From Tolypeutes matacus (taxonomy: Eukaryota; Chordata; Mammalia; Cingulata; Chlamyphoridae), in assembly GCA_026826555.1 (NCBI GenBank), contig JAKSZT010053881.1:11346667-11410666 (forward strand): 64,000 nt of DNA, in the 5' to 3' direction. The translations under genes were made by a program, and so were the position numbers. Position 1 is the first letter of the stretch. The number at the start of each line of letters is the position of its first letter. Shown in pieces: positions 1-11,000 of the stretch. A model generated the notes under the pieces. It was given only the letters and a program-made list of their open reading frames with translations, made no database searches and was not told where the DNA came from.

Positions 1-489
1 GTGAAGGTCAGAGAATGGACATTCAGTGGAGCTGTCATAGTTGGTGACCAGTTAACCTTCAGAGTACTCCTCAGAGGTGGGTATTTTCACCCCCACTTTA
101 TAGTCTAGAACTTGCCCTAGTTCTCATACTTGATAAGCAGAAAAACACAGATATGAACTGAGGTCTCTAGATTACAAATCCCAAGTTTTGGGTTTTATTT
201 CTTTTTTCTTCTCCTGCCTACAGAAGGAGTTATCTTGCCTTTGGTTACCATATGTGGAGGGGACTCTGGAACCACACACAGTCAAGGCTGCACAAAGGCT
301 GTGTAAATTACATAAGGTTTCTCAGACCTCTGTAAGTCGTAAACAAAAGGACATTCCTTTAAACAAGAAGGCCACGTGTGCTTGTCTTTGGAGCCCCTAA
401 GAAGAGAGAGCTTGAAATTCTGCAGCCGATCCTGCAACTAGACTCCACTTCTGGACAGACTGAGTGGTGACAGCATCAAAATGCTATGA
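1..489. other. Unassigned BCAR3 intron
   Basis: I see no exon, RNA gene or confident repeat here. By position this is intron downstream of the first BCAR3 coding exon. Confidence 0.5.
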
Positions 490-606
490 ACGGGGGAACA
501 GATATAGCTCAGTGGCTGAGCACCTGCTTCCCACGTACATGGTACCGGGTTCATTCCCCCATGCCTTCTGAAAAAACAAACAAACCACAACAACAACAAA
601 AAAACA
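490..606 (+). mobile_element. DAS-type SINE, older variant
   Basis: A tRNA-like head with A box 'tagctcagtggctgag' and a B-box-like 'ccgggttcattccc' is followed by an A-rich (CAAA)n tail. The head is diverged and no clear target-site duplication is visible, so this is an old copy. Confidence 0.8.
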
Positions 607-2654
607 CAGCAACTATAAACAGGGTTGCTGTGGCCTGAGGACCTGTCAGTCCATGTAGCTCCAGATTGGTCCCAGCCACCCAGCCCAGGCTCAGGTCTGA
701 GAAAGATGGTTTCCTTCCAATCAGCAATAGCAACTACAATTTCTCTAGCTTGTATCTTCTGGCCATGTCCAGGCTGGGATGGCTCCCAAACCCCCATGTG
801 ATAAAAACATGAATAACATTTTATAAACCGAAGATGCTATGCAGTTACAATGTACTTTTACCTATGCCGAGGGGTACGAAAAACTCTTCTAGTCTCTGGT
901 TCTCAGAATACTAAAAAACCTGACCTTTCCCAAACAGCACATAGGAGGCCTGAAAAAACATGATTTAAAGCAGATCTGTCCTCAGGGGGGCTGGCCAGAG
1001 AAGATATCGAGCAGCTCCACTCAACAAGGACTGCTTTGTGTAATTCTCTTATCATTTTCTTGGTTGAGGTTGCAATCAGTTAAAAACAAAAAATTAGTTT
1101 TCCCCAGAACAGCTGAGAATGCACAGATTCCAGCCTTTAGGTTGAAATCATCCTTGTCAGTAGAGGATTTAGGACTACTGTCAGGGCAGCTGGTAAACCT
1201 GCAGTCATTTCCCATGCTCTGGGCTCCCTCAGCTCAGAGGCAGCACACGAGGTCCGGCAGGGGCCGAGCCCACCTCTGACCCAGCAGCTCTTGGCCTCAG
1301 CACACCAGGGGCCACCGGAGCTGGATATGCACCATTCATTCCTCAGAATCCACTAACCCATCCACCACAGCTGTGTTCAAACCCCAAGGGACATTTTCAA
1401 TTTGAAACTTAAAAAAATAAAAACTCAACATGTGGATTGTTACTTTCTAGACATTCTTGAACTCAGGCTGTTAAAGCCACTGTCACTCTGCTAACTCAAT
1501 AAGTGTACCTCCTATTATCTGTGAAATCGATTTTTTAAAAAAATCTAAATCCAACTCTTCCTCCATGCATGAAAAGGTTCCAATTTGCAGGCCACAGATG
1601 TGCCCGCTTATTAACTGCAGATGTTTGCATGGGAACCTTCACATTGTAGCCCTTTCTAATTAACTTTGAGCCGAAGGCTGATTTATTTGCATGTCTGGGG
1701 AAACATCTTGCTTTGTCAAGGAAGGAACAGTAATTATAAAACTTGGTGGTTCTGAAGAGGAACGAATGAAGCAAGTTTTCAGACGAGGGCATTGATGCAG
1801 CCTAGATTTTGATCTTTAAATCAGTGTTTTAAAGAAAAGTCTGCATAGATCCTGTGCCTTACACTTTTGCTTCAACTCTGAAGGTCTCACATGGTGACAC
1901 AGGAGGTTACTTACTGCCTGGGTGAGTGTACTGGATTTTAACTTGGGATAATTCTGCAGACTTCCTGGCCACTGTCCATTAAAACACTTGTGCCTAGTCA
2001 GTCAACCCCACTCATGCAAACTAATGAAACACCGCATTGTCCTGCCACATGCTCCCCACAGCAAAAGGGGCAGAAGGAATTAGGCACTCAACAGGTGTTC
2101 CCAGGAATGTGAGCCTCCATGTACCCACGGGCAGGAAAAGGACCCCCAGAACGGGCTCCAAGTGCTGATCCCTCAGCTAAACTGGCACTACAGACATCTC
2201 AACAGCAGGAACCAGCACCCTCTCAGCCCAAGGAGGGGTCCAGATTCCAATAAAAATTAACCTTAGAAGACAAACGAATCCATCAGCCGACAAGGCTAAT
2301 ATCAAGAGGAAGTCCTGTCAGCAAACCTCTCAGAGAAGCCTTGCTCTGCTGAGGAACAAAGGTTCCTTTTGTGACATCAAGCAGCAGGTTTAAAAGCTCC
2401 CTGGCTTCTGGCTCTGGCCACCTTTCAAAACCACAAGTAAATCCAAGGGTGGCCAAGACAACAACAAAACCAAGAGATACAGTCTCCGAATGAGGAGACC
2501 AACTCCCCTCCCAGTCTCCCCAAGGTGGGGTGTCCAAAACGCTGGATTCAGACTTGGCACTAACCCCTTTTGTGCAAGAAGACAGCTCAGAGGATGCCCA
2601 GAAGTGGTGCTAACATTCCAGAGAGGCTGTTGAACACAGAGTCTGGGGAAGGTG
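607..2654. other. Unassigned intron with a possible regulatory patch
   Basis: No exon or clear repeat is seen. The stretch at about 1400-1800 is non-repetitive and AT-rich, with TAATTA-type sites and an octamer-like ATTTGCAT at about 1685. It could be a conserved noncoding element, but the sequence alone cannot show that. Confidence 0.35.
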
Positions 2655-2750
2655 CTACAATACTTTCTGGGTTCTAATCCTAGCTCCGCCACCTACTGCT
2701 GTGTGATCTTAGGTGCCTCAACATCCCTGAACCCATTCCCCCAACTGTAA
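2655..2750 (+). repeat. MIR fragment
   Basis: The order 'gggttctaatcctagctc', 'gccacctactgctgtgtga', 'cttaggtgcctcaacat' follows the MIR core. It runs into a trinucleotide repeat at its 3' side. Confidence 0.65.

Positions 2751-2794
<44 letters not shown>
2751..2794 (+). repeat. (ATG)n microsatellite
   Basis: About 14 uninterrupted copies of a GAT/ATG trinucleotide lie directly after the MIR fragment. Confidence 0.95.
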
Positions 2795-2795
<1 letters not shown>

Positions 2796-2824
2796 CCCAT
2801 GGTGAAATCTGCTATGTCTCACTC

Positions 2825-3062
2825 ACTGGGGTACGATGTCCAAAAAAAGACAATTTTGTGGGGAGTTAATGCTTAATGAGTACAGAGTTTCTGTTTGCAG
2901 TGATGGGAATGTTTTGGTAATAGATGGTGGTGACAGCAGCACAACATTGTAAATGTAATTAATGCCCATGATTTGGACTGTACACTTGAAAGTGGTTAAA
3001 ATGGGAAGTGTTATATTGCATATATGTTATCAAAATAAAAGTGTTAAAATATATACACACAG
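2825..3062 (+). mobile_element. L1 3' end
   Basis: The sequence has the usual L1 3' terminal pattern: a 'gatgggaatgttttggtaa' block, then 'gtacacttgaaagtggttaa', then 'atcaaaataaaagtg' and an A-rich end. It is 5' truncated. Confidence 0.75.
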
Positions 3063-3603
3063 GCATAAAAAAAAAAATTGGAAGATGAAAAAAAAATTTT
3101 AAAGGCGAAACATGAAATATCCTTTAAGATATTTTAAAATTATAAAATGTAAGCAATGAATACTTCATGCGGCTATGACACATGTAGATATGACAGCTTA
3201 ATAATGTGAATTTTTAGGTAAAAGAAGAGACTTCCTCTGCTTTGCCTGGGACCTTTTTCAGAGTGAATGTTCAATTAATAGTCAATTAAACTAAAGGGTT
3301 TGTTTTTTTTTTTTTTCCATGATTAACAAGGTCAATATATTTTTGGGAAAATGGTAACCTTACAACTTATCAGAGTATGTCACAAGATGAGGAACTGCTT
3401 ATCTGGAGATTTCCCTCAGCATGTAGGTGACAACGTCACCCTAACACCAAACACAATGAAATGGAAGAGTTTCAGGCCTGACATCTGAGCAAGTCACTGT
3501 CAAGCACTATGAACCCCTAAATTCATTATGAAAAGAAAAAAGTCCAAAAATGTAACCTGAAATAAACCCCCCAAAATCAATAATCTTGTTAGATGTAGAC
3601 CTC

Positions 3604-3806
3604 GCAGGGGAATAGGGAGTGACTGCCTAATGGGTACAGGGCTTTCTTTCGGGATGACAAAAATGTTTTGGAACTAGGCAGAGGTGTTGATTGCACATTG
3701 TAATCGTGCTAAGGGCCGCTGAATTGTACACTTCAAAATGGTTAATTTTATGTTAATGTGAATTTTACCTCAATTTAAAAAAGAACAACTCAAAAAAAAA
3801 AAAAAG
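3604..3806 (+). mobile_element. 5'-truncated L1 insertion with TSD
   Basis: The direct repeat 'tgtagacctc' at 3594-3603 and 3807-3816 flanks an L1 3' end ('gtacacttcaaaatggttaa', 'ttacctcaattt') with a 14-A tail. The insert is about 200 bp. Confidence 0.8.
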
Positions 3807-3816
3807 TGTAGACCTC

Positions 3817-4812
3817 TCCAGGCCCTAGGTCCCTGGAGACAGAAACCCAAGACCACCACTTCACAGCACACCTGACTCCTAAATCCCAAGCAGCAAGAGA
3901 AGGAAGGGCTGGTATTCTCACAGCCCCTTTATGCTGTAAGAGCTCAAGGGGGAGCAGAACTCTTTCTCATTCATTGCATTTCTGCTGTGGCACCTTAGGC
4001 AAAAAACTCACTTTGGAGTGGGGCTCCTTATTCATACTACTTGCCCCTAGCTTTTCACAGGAAAAAATTTTGTTTGTTTATATCCTGGTTTGTTCCAAAA
4101 AGGAATTGAGGTAGCATATAGTCTTATGAGGAATACTTGAAAGGAAAAAAAAAAAAGAATATAAGGTACTTTGAACTCCTCAGGAGATTTTTTTTTTTTT
4201 TAAGTGTAAGTAAATAAAATATATTAAACCTAAGACTGGAAGGGACTAGGACTTTATGATTCTTTGACACAAAGGCAAAGTGTGTTCCTCGGTTGGCATG
4301 GTTTTGGATATATATTTGTTATTTCCTGTATTCACCTTTCACAACATAATATATTAAGAAAAAAAGGATATGTAGTTCAGAAGCAAGCCTAAAGCAGCAG
4401 TGCTTATTAAATCTTCCAGAGCCTAGACTTCAAACTCAGGACTTGTGCCACCCTTGATAAGATCTTTTACACAGACCGGACCACTGTCCAAGTCAGGTTT
4501 CAAATCAAAAAGCTTTGAACTCCTGGCCGGTTGATGGCTTGGACCTCGGGTGTTTATCAAGAACTTCCTCAAGATAGGAAGGGTGACTCTATTATCTGGC
4601 CCCTCCCCGAGTTTCCCCTTGTAAGAGCTGGCTCCCAGCCAGGACCTCAGAACTTCATGGAATGAATTTGTGAACTGTCTGTGTCTGGTACATGGTAGAT
4701 ACCTAGCTCAACACAGAGTTTAAATGCATAAATAAAATGTAACCCATAATAAGCCTGTCAGATCTGATTCCACATTGCACAGCCTGGCATTTGTGCTCAT
4801 TTCTGGCTGGTC
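3817..4812. other. Unassigned intron
   Basis: No exon is seen. There are short A and T tracts at about 4147 and 4190, but nothing I can name. Confidence 0.4.
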
Positions 4813-4826
4813 AAAAGTTATTTTTC

Positions 4827-5012
4827 AGGAAGCGGCTGTGGCTCGATCAGTGGGGCTCCCGTTTGCCATATGGGAGGCCCCGGGTTTGGTTCCCGGGGCC
4901 TCCTGGTGAGGGCAGGCCCGCCTGCACGGCGTGGTTGGCTGACCCAGCGAGCACAAGCAGCAAGGGGGGGATAGATGAATAAATAAATAAAAAATCTTTA
5001 AAAAAAAAAAAA
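4827..5012 (+). mobile_element. DAS-type SINE, long young form
   Basis: A complete element lies between perfect 14-bp duplications, 'aaaagttatttttc' at 4813-4826 and 5013-5026. It has the tRNA-like head with 'ccatatgggaggccccggg', the body 'gctgacccagcgagcacaag', the G-rich 'agcaagggggg' block and an 'aaaatcttt' poly(A) tail. The clean TSD indicates a recent insertion. Confidence 0.95.
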
Positions 5013-5459
5013 AAAAGTTATTTTTCTATGCTGCCTCTTATGTTTCATAAGGGGGGAACAATGATTTCCTGCCTTCTGTATACTGGCCCTTTAAGTGCCA
5101 AGGATGTGCTATTAAGCCGATTCCGCCCAGGTGTGCAGTTCCATATTTACCTGTCTCAGCAACAGGCAGCCCACTCATTCTCTGAGCCGGGAGGTCACCC
5201 CCCTCTAGATTTTATGTAGAAGGTCCAGGGCCTTCAAATCCCCAGGATACTGCAGGAAACCTTTTGTTCCAGAGTCAGGAACATTTCAGAGTTCTTCAGC
5301 ACTTTCTACAGATAATAGATAACGTGGGTGTCCACTTAATCTTCTTCTTATACTACTGCAGTTATGCAACTGAAAAAAACAAACAACTAATTCTGAATTT
5401 TTGCCTGCCTACCTCTCTACCAAAACCTATGTTATTCTCCTCTCACCTTTCTAGACACC

Positions 5460-5765
5460 AGCCACAGCCATACCAGCTCCCTTTCAGTTTTTTAAACAAG
5501 TCAAACTTGTTCCACCTTGGGTCCTTTGCATTTGCTGGCTCTTCTTGTGGCTGCCTTCTCTCCTTATGCAGGTCTTACCTTAATCACCATCTCCTCAGAG
5601 ACCTGACCACCCAACCAAAAAAGAGACCACACCCAATAAACCTCTAGCATTTCACTCTAGTTCCTCTACAGCAATTACTATGATCTGCAATTGTCTTATT
5701 TATTTACTTGAATTCATTACCTGGGTCTCTCATTAGAACATAAGCTCTCAGAGGACATTGCTTCA
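5460..5765 (+). repeat. L2 LINE fragment
   Basis: The sequence follows the L2 3' region: 'gggtcctttgcatttgctgg', 'cttaccttaatcaccatctc', 'aattgtcttatttatttact', 'agaacataagctctcagag'. An open frame at 5264-5647 overlaps it and is not a gene. Confidence 0.75.
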
Positions 5766-5784
5766 GATGCTCCACTGCTATCCT

Positions 5785-5959
5785 GTTCACATATTTCTAC
5801 CACCCTATAAAAGGGCAAGGGCAGATTTATAGGAATGATTTGGTTGCTAGAACATCTTCCATGTCAGACCAACCCTCCAGTTAGGATACTCGGAGGAATT
5901 GGGCAGAATTTTCCTGGTTAAGTCCTGGTATTTTTAAAATGAATGTACTCTAATTAACA
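5785..5959. repeat. Direct duplication, copy A
   Basis: This segment aligns along its whole length with 7506-7688. Shared anchors are 'gttcacatatttc', 'gctagaacatcttc' and 'atgtactctaattaa'. Identity by eye is roughly 70-80 percent with small indels. The two copies lie in the same orientation on either side of the BCAR3 coding exon. I do not recognise it as a named repeat. Confidence 0.8.
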
Positions 5960-6751
5960 TAGGTGTTCAATATAGAGATACAGAACAAATAAATGGGCTA
6001 GGATCAAACTGGCTTTCTCTGCTGCAGGGTTGGATAAAAAGAGGCATGACCAGGAGATACAATAGAAGAAACCGCCCATTCTTTGCCTGATAGCATCACA
6101 GACTGCTGATCTTCCCTGACAGGAAAAGGTGTGCTGAGTTCCCAAACTAGCTCCAACAAGCAGAAACCAATCACAGCCAGGCCAGTTACAGACCCCAAAG
6201 AAGCGTTTACAACCATAAGGCTTGTTTCCCCAGATCCCTGGCAGATAGGTGGGAGAAATGAATTCTTGTCCTCCAGTATTCTCAAGTTGACCTGATAATG
6301 AATGCCCATGTGTTGATAATTAAACCCAAGCTGATTCGGGTTCTAATTTCTAGACATCCTAGCATCTCTAAAGAATTGGATGGAAGTAGTTCAGAATCTG
6401 ACACACTCATGCTTTTGAGGTACTTATTGAAAGAGGAAGGTGGATTTGAAAATACCCTCAAATATTTGATATTAAGAAATTCTTCCTTTTTTAGGTGTTA
6501 TAATGGTACTGCAGTTATATTTGTGTGTGTGTGTGTGTGGTCTATACATATTTTAAATAAGAGTCCTTATCTGTCAAAGACACATGCCAAAAGACTTACA
6601 GATCAAATAAAATGAAGTGAAAGCTGAGTGATGGATCCATGGGGGGTTAATCAATTCCTCACTCTACTTTGTATATGTTTGACATTTTACAGAATAAAAA
6701 GACTTTTAAAAAAATCCCTTTAAGACAGATCACTGTGAAATAAAAGAAGTC
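5960..6751. other. Intron next to the BCAR3 exon
   Basis: No further BCAR3 exon is seen. A short (TG)n run lies at about 6521-6540. The stretch at about 6625-6720 resembles an L1 3' end ('gacattttacagaataaaaa'), but this is weak. Confidence 0.45.
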
Positions 6752-6759
6752 ACCTGACA
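6748..6759 (-). other. BCAR3: BCAR3 exon splice donor
   Basis: Read on the minus strand, the junction is CTGTCAG then gtgact. The exon ends at 6754 and the donor GT is at 6753-6752. The codon for the last arginine is split after its second base. The frame would close at once if read into the intron, which supports the boundary. Confidence 0.85.
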
Positions 6760-7070
6760 GTGAAGGTTTCTCTGCTCCAGTTTTGCAGGGGGTTCTCCTG
6801 GATGACGTCTCGGGTCAGGGGTGAGTTCTGCCGTGGAGACTTGGGGTGAGGGAGGGTACCCATGTGACTGAAGTTATCACAGGACCTTATGGCAGGAGGG
6901 CCTTTTTTTTTCCGTGGAAGGGTGCCATGTATAGACACGTCTTGACAGGTAGCTGCATGATGTTCAACAAGAGATGACTTGCTGCTCAGGAGGTCCATGG
7001 ACGAGGCCAGGGGGAACTGGTGATTCACCGGCATGTTTCTGGGAAGGCTTGCGAATTTTCCTGCAGCCAT
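6754..7070 (-). CDS. BCAR3: BCAR3, first coding exon (N-terminal part)
   Basis: BCAR3 (NSP2) is a cytoplasmic adaptor. Its family has an SH2 domain in the N-terminal half and a C-terminal Cdc25-like domain that binds p130Cas (BCAR1). It promotes Cas/Src signalling, cell spreading and anti-oestrogen resistance. This exon encodes 105 residues plus two bases of the next codon. I recognise the family N terminus: it starts MAAGKFASLPRNMPVN, with GTLPRKKKGPP near residue 49 and GTLPHPKSPRQ near residue 70, a proline- and serine-rich region without a folded domain. The SH2 domain would be in later exons; none is seen to the left in this window. The ATG at 7070-7068 has G at +4 and lies 11 bases inside the exon. 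The frame is intact. The gene reads right to left. Confidence 0.93.
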
Positions 7071-7104
7071 GATTCTTAACTCTAAAAGGGGGAAAAAAAG
7101 TGAA
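7071..7104 (-). other. BCAR3: BCAR3 exon splice acceptor and 5' UTR end
   Basis: On the minus strand a pyrimidine tract (ttttttttcccccttttag) precedes the exon, whose first base is 7081. Eleven bases of 5' UTR follow before the ATG. So the coding exon is not the first exon, and a noncoding exon must lie upstream, to the right. Confidence 0.85.
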
Positions 7105-7505
7105 GGTGAATATCAAGATAATCATAAGACCAGACTTCCTACTTACAAAAGGAAATGGAAATACAGCACATAACAAAAGAAAATAGTCATGGAGTGTTAA
7201 ATGGCATCATTTCATGGCATCACTTATGGAATTTAATAAGAATGGGAAATCTTCTATATTTCTAAGGTTATCTCCCTCTTTTTATGATCCTACACAGGAA
7301 TTCTCCTGGGTTAGCAGCAGACCCACCAAGAGAAAAGGGCAAACAAACTTCAGAGCTAGTAGAGGAACCTGAGCCATTTTATTAATTCAGACAACTGAAG
7401 TGATAGAAAAGCATAAGTAATGAAAAAAATATTTATTGAGGAAGGACTCAAGGTTTCAATAATAAATACTCTAGAAGAAAATGCTTTTACCATATCAGAT
7501 AATTC
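7105..7505. other. Unassigned intron
   Basis: No exon or nameable repeat is seen between the acceptor and duplication copy B. Confidence 0.45.
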
Positions 7506-7688
7506 GTTCACATATTTCCACCACTCTGTAACTGATAAGAACAGGCGGAGATTATTGGAATTCCTTAGCTGCTAGAACATCTTCAATGCCAGACGAGCCC
7601 TTCAGTTGTGCTACCCAGAGGGATGGGGCAGAATCTTTCTGGTGAAGGCCTGATGCTTATAAATAAATCAATGTACTCTAATTAATGC
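7506..7688. repeat. Direct duplication, copy B
   Basis: This is the partner of 5785-5959. It has the same order of anchors and ends at 'atgtactctaattaatgca'. It lies about 425 bp upstream of the coding exon in the sense of transcription. See copy A for the comparison. Confidence 0.8.
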
Positions 7689-7845
7689 AGACAGCCGGGG
7701 AGTCAGGGGTCAGGGGGTGGGCCACCCCTCCATACATCAGTGCACTCAGCTCTTGCCTGCCACCAGCAGGGTTAAGCAATGTCCATGGGTGCCTGCACAG
7801 TCAGGGATGAGTAGGAAGGGAAGAAGAATTAGAAAAGAAAAAACA

Positions 7846-7950
7846 CGTGGAGTGGGTGGAGCTCAATGGTTGCCCCTGCTTTGCACATACAAGGTCCCAG
7901 GTTCATTCCCCAGTACCCACTACAAATAAAAAATAAAAATGAATAAAAAA
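7846..7950 (+). mobile_element. DAS-type SINE, degraded
   Basis: The head 'gtgggtggagctcaatggtt' and B box 'cccaggttcattcccc' are followed by an A-rich (AAAT)n tail. The copy is old. The long minus-strand open frame at 7829-8374 runs through it and is not a gene. Confidence 0.75.
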
Positions 7951-9304
7951 GGAAAAACAAAGAGAAGGAAGGGAAGAGAAGCATGGAAAGAGAAAGGAAA
8001 ATGGCACGTAAGGTCGCATACAAAAGTAGCCCCAACAGCTGTCCCCAGTAATGACCACTAGCAGAAGAACTCACCTTGGGGCGAGCCAGCCCTCCCCTTT
8101 CCTCAAAAACAAACTTGGGTTTTTCCCTAAGCCAAATTACATACAGCTTTTCCTTAAGGCACCATACAGAGACTGAATAAATACCAGGGTTAGGCTCTGG
8201 AGAAAGAAGGATCCAGAATCTGTACCACACCAGTCTTGGTAGCAGATGCCTGTCAGGAAACAGAGCAGAAGAGCTAAGCTCCGTGCATTGGCCCTTTCCC
8301 AAGGCTGGTGAGGAGAACATCCATTTCTCCAAGAACTGTTCTCCAGCGCTGCAGGACCATTCCTCACAGACCACCCATTCCCTTGCATTAGTCAGGGAAC
8401 GGCTTTAACTGAGAATCATCATTTAACAGCACTACTGCAGATTCAATTTCACAAAGGAATTGGGGACTTGGGACTTGGAGTGAAGACAACCAAGAAGAAT
8501 GCAGCCCTCCAAAACTGCCTAGCCTAAGAGGTGGCAAGGAAACACTTGACAACGAAGGAAAAACTCCACACAAGGGCTGGGGCTGGGTGGACGGAGACCC
8601 TTCAGTCCAGGCATATAATCCTAACCCTGCCCTTAGTTCTTTGCCAAACCTGGTAATTCTGGGGCCGTCTGCTCCGTGTCTAACTGGGACCACACAGAAG
8701 GCCTGGCTTAGCAGAGGCAGGACAATAGGACGGTGGCTGCAAGCCCCCGTGCAGGCCCCTCCCGGTTCTGGCTGGTGTCTGGCACACTGTCAAATGTTAA
8801 TCATTGTTATTAAGAAAGAAACCAAATGCCTCAGCCCACCCTGCCTGACCACCAGTGACGTAAGCCTACGAGGACTCCCCACCCTAGATATGCACACAGG
8901 CACACACATCACAGCTGTGAGCTCTTTCTGTTTACACTAGCAGCACCCACCTTCTTCAGAGACAAGCCTGGGTCATTTCAAAGAACCCTGTGGTGAGGCC
9001 TGGAGCAGCCCCCTGAACCTTCTGGTGCTCAAAGGGCCACATTACTAATCACACTTATTTCTAGGCTAGTATGATGGGCCAAAGTTACCCTGGTTCCAGG
9101 GTCTTCAATAGTCCTCTAGGACGCCCTTCTGCAAGCTACCCTCAACTCAGTTTATTCTCTGATAACCAGGGACCTTAACACCTCTCCCTCCTACCTCCAA
9201 TTCAACAAAGGCTTTAGTGCTGACTACATATATGGGAGATTCAGAGATGCCTAAGCCCCAACCCCCAACTATTAACTCTAAGAGAAGAGAGACTACTGTA
9301 ACTC
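7951..9304. other. Unassigned intron
   Basis: The sequence is mostly unique, with moderate GC and no recognisable exon. Minus-strand open frames of about 80-100 codons here show no protein family I know. Confidence 0.4.
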
Positions 9305-9317
9305 AAACTGAGACCCT

Positions 9318-9504
9318 GGGAGCAGAGGTGGCTCAAACGACTGGGCGCCTCCCTCCCACATGGGAGATCCTGGGTTCAGTTCCTGGTGCCTCCTAAAAAG
9401 AAGATGAGCAGACAGAGAGAGTACACAATGAGCAGACAGCAAGCACAAACAACGGGGGAGGGGGGAAGAGAAATAAATAAATCTTAAAAAAATAAAATAA
9501 AATG
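9318..9504 (+). mobile_element. DAS-type SINE with TSD
   Basis: Perfect 13-bp duplications 'aaactgagaccct' lie at 9305-9317 and 9505-9517. The head 'gagcagaggtggctcaaacg' and B box 'gggttcagttcc' are followed by a body of 'gagcagacagcaagcacaaa' type and an A-rich tail. Confidence 0.92.
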
Positions 9505-9658
9505 AAACTGAGACCCTTAACATGCTAGAAGGAAGAACAAATCATTTTGACAGAAAGACTGAAGGAGGTTCTCAGAGAGGACAACATTGGAGATGAAGCA
9601 TTTTGAAAGGCTGACCATGGTAAGGAAAAGTCTTCCAAGGAGATGACTTCCAAGTCTT

Positions 9659-9757
9659 TTTTTTTTTTTTTTTTACCGGGAGGTCCCGGGGATCGAACCT
9701 GGGTCCCTCCATATGGGAGACGGACGCCCAACCAGTTGAGCCACATCCGACCCCCCA
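9659..9757 (-). mobile_element. DAS-type SINE, short form with TSD
   Basis: The insertion is flanked by 'acttccaagtctt' at 9646-9658 and 9758-9770. On the minus strand it reads head, B box 'aggttcgatccccggg', 'acctcccggta' and poly(A). This short type has no body after the tRNA-like part. Confidence 0.95.
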
Positions 9758-9770
9758 ACTTCCAAGTCTT

Positions 9771-10424
9771 GAACGCCCTGCCGAGGTATCTGGATGTGAC
9801 TGTAAGTGCTAGGGAAGAACAGGGGGCTGGGACAGCATCCAGTCTGCACCCAGTGAGATAACTGGGGTAACCCTGGAGGGGAGTAGAGGCAGGGGTGGGG
9901 GGAGGCAGCAGAGAGGCTGGGCAAGCTGATGGCAACAACCCAGCAAGGACAATATGGTACTCTAACATAGGGCAGTGGCTGAGGGAAGGGAAAGGAGGGC
10001 AGAATGGAGAGACACGGGAAGCTCGAGGCCTCTGCCTGGGAGGCAGGTGGCCACAGCCATGGGAGGAGGATGCTGTGCTGTGACATGCTAAGTATTTTAA
10101 GAAGGGACCCCCATGGGAGGGAGGCTAATAAGCTCACTGCCAGAGCTACTGCGTTACCAGTGGGACAGTGGATCTCTAGGAGGATGTGAGCTATTGGTAT
10201 GTGCAGTGAGGAAAAAAGGCAGGATATGGATTTTCAAGAGTCATCAACATAAAGGGAATATTTAAACCAGAGAGCGGATCCCTTAGCTTGTTATTATCAG
10301 GATCAAATAACAGATGTGAAAGTACCTTTTAAACTGTCAGAAACCACACAATATGCATGAATTATATACCTGCTCTCTCTCATCATGGCTGCTTCAGGCC
10401 TATAAGGACCAAATCAAGGAAAGA
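9771..10424. other. Unassigned intron
   Basis: No exon or nameable repeat is seen. Confidence 0.4.
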
Positions 10425-10584
10425 GTTTGGAAAACTTAAAGCAACAATTCCCATCCTGGTTGCACCTAAGAATCTTCTGGGAAGCTTTTAAAATCCAACA
10501 CCCAGGGGGACGGATGTGGCTCAAATGGTTGGGCGTCCGTCTCCCATATGGAGGGACCTGGGTTCGATACCCGGGACCTCCCGG

Positions 10585-10615
<31 letters not shown>

Positions 10616-10735
10616 AACACCCAGCTCACACCCCAGACCAAAGAAATCAGAATCTCTGTGGGTAGGACCCAGGCATCAATCTTTTCAAGGCTCCCAAAAA
10701 TGGTCTAATGTGGAGCCCAGTTAACAACCACTACA
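10425..10735 (+). repeat. MER5A DNA element split by a SINE
   Basis: The left part ('cacctaagaatcttctggga', 'gcttttaaaatccaa') and the right part ('caccccagaccaaagaaatc', 'agaatctctgtgggtaggac') follow MER5A, a non-autonomous hAT element. The SINE at 10506-10608 interrupts it. Confidence 0.75.
10506..10608 (+). mobile_element. DAS-type SINE, short form with TSD
   Basis: Perfect 16-bp duplications 'aaaatccaacacccag' lie at 10490-10505 and 10609-10624. The pol III boxes look intact and the poly(A) is long and pure, which suggests a young insertion. Confidence 0.95.
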
Positions 10736-10824
10736 TCAGAGTGTCTTTGATACAGAGCAGACTGCATTCAATTCATTTACCCTGAGTAACCAAGTTGAAT
10801 GGTGATGAGGAGGACTCATTCAAT

Positions 10825-11000
10825 CAACAGAAGCATTCATTCATTCTTCTGTTCAACACACATTTATGAGGGCCTTTATGTGGCTGGCACTGTGCGAGGT
10901 GCTGGGGACAGTGTCAAACCAGACAGCGGGCTCGGTCCTCATGAGGCTAATACTCTATTGAGGAAGCAGACAAGTTGGTTGTTCCTAGTGCTACAGGAGC
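10825..11000 (+). repeat. L2 3' end
   Basis: The pattern 'attcattcttctgttcaaca', 'tggctggcactgtgcgaggt', 'gctggggacagtg', 'ctcatgaggctaatactcta' is that of the L2 3' terminus. Confidence 0.8.

Noticed and set aside
5264..5647. Plus-strand 127-codon frame
   Set aside because: Most of it lies in an L2 remnant.
6521..6540. (TG)n run as a regulatory Z-DNA element
   Set aside because: It is short and ordinary. Nothing else supports a role.
1..6753. The next BCAR3 coding exon (start of the SH2 region)
   Set aside because: I read the minus strand for the expected residues after the first exon and found none. The exon presumably lies beyond the left edge.
7829..8374. Minus-strand 181-codon frame
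   Set aside because: It runs through a degraded SINE and an A-rich tail, which explains its phenylalanine- and leucine-rich end.
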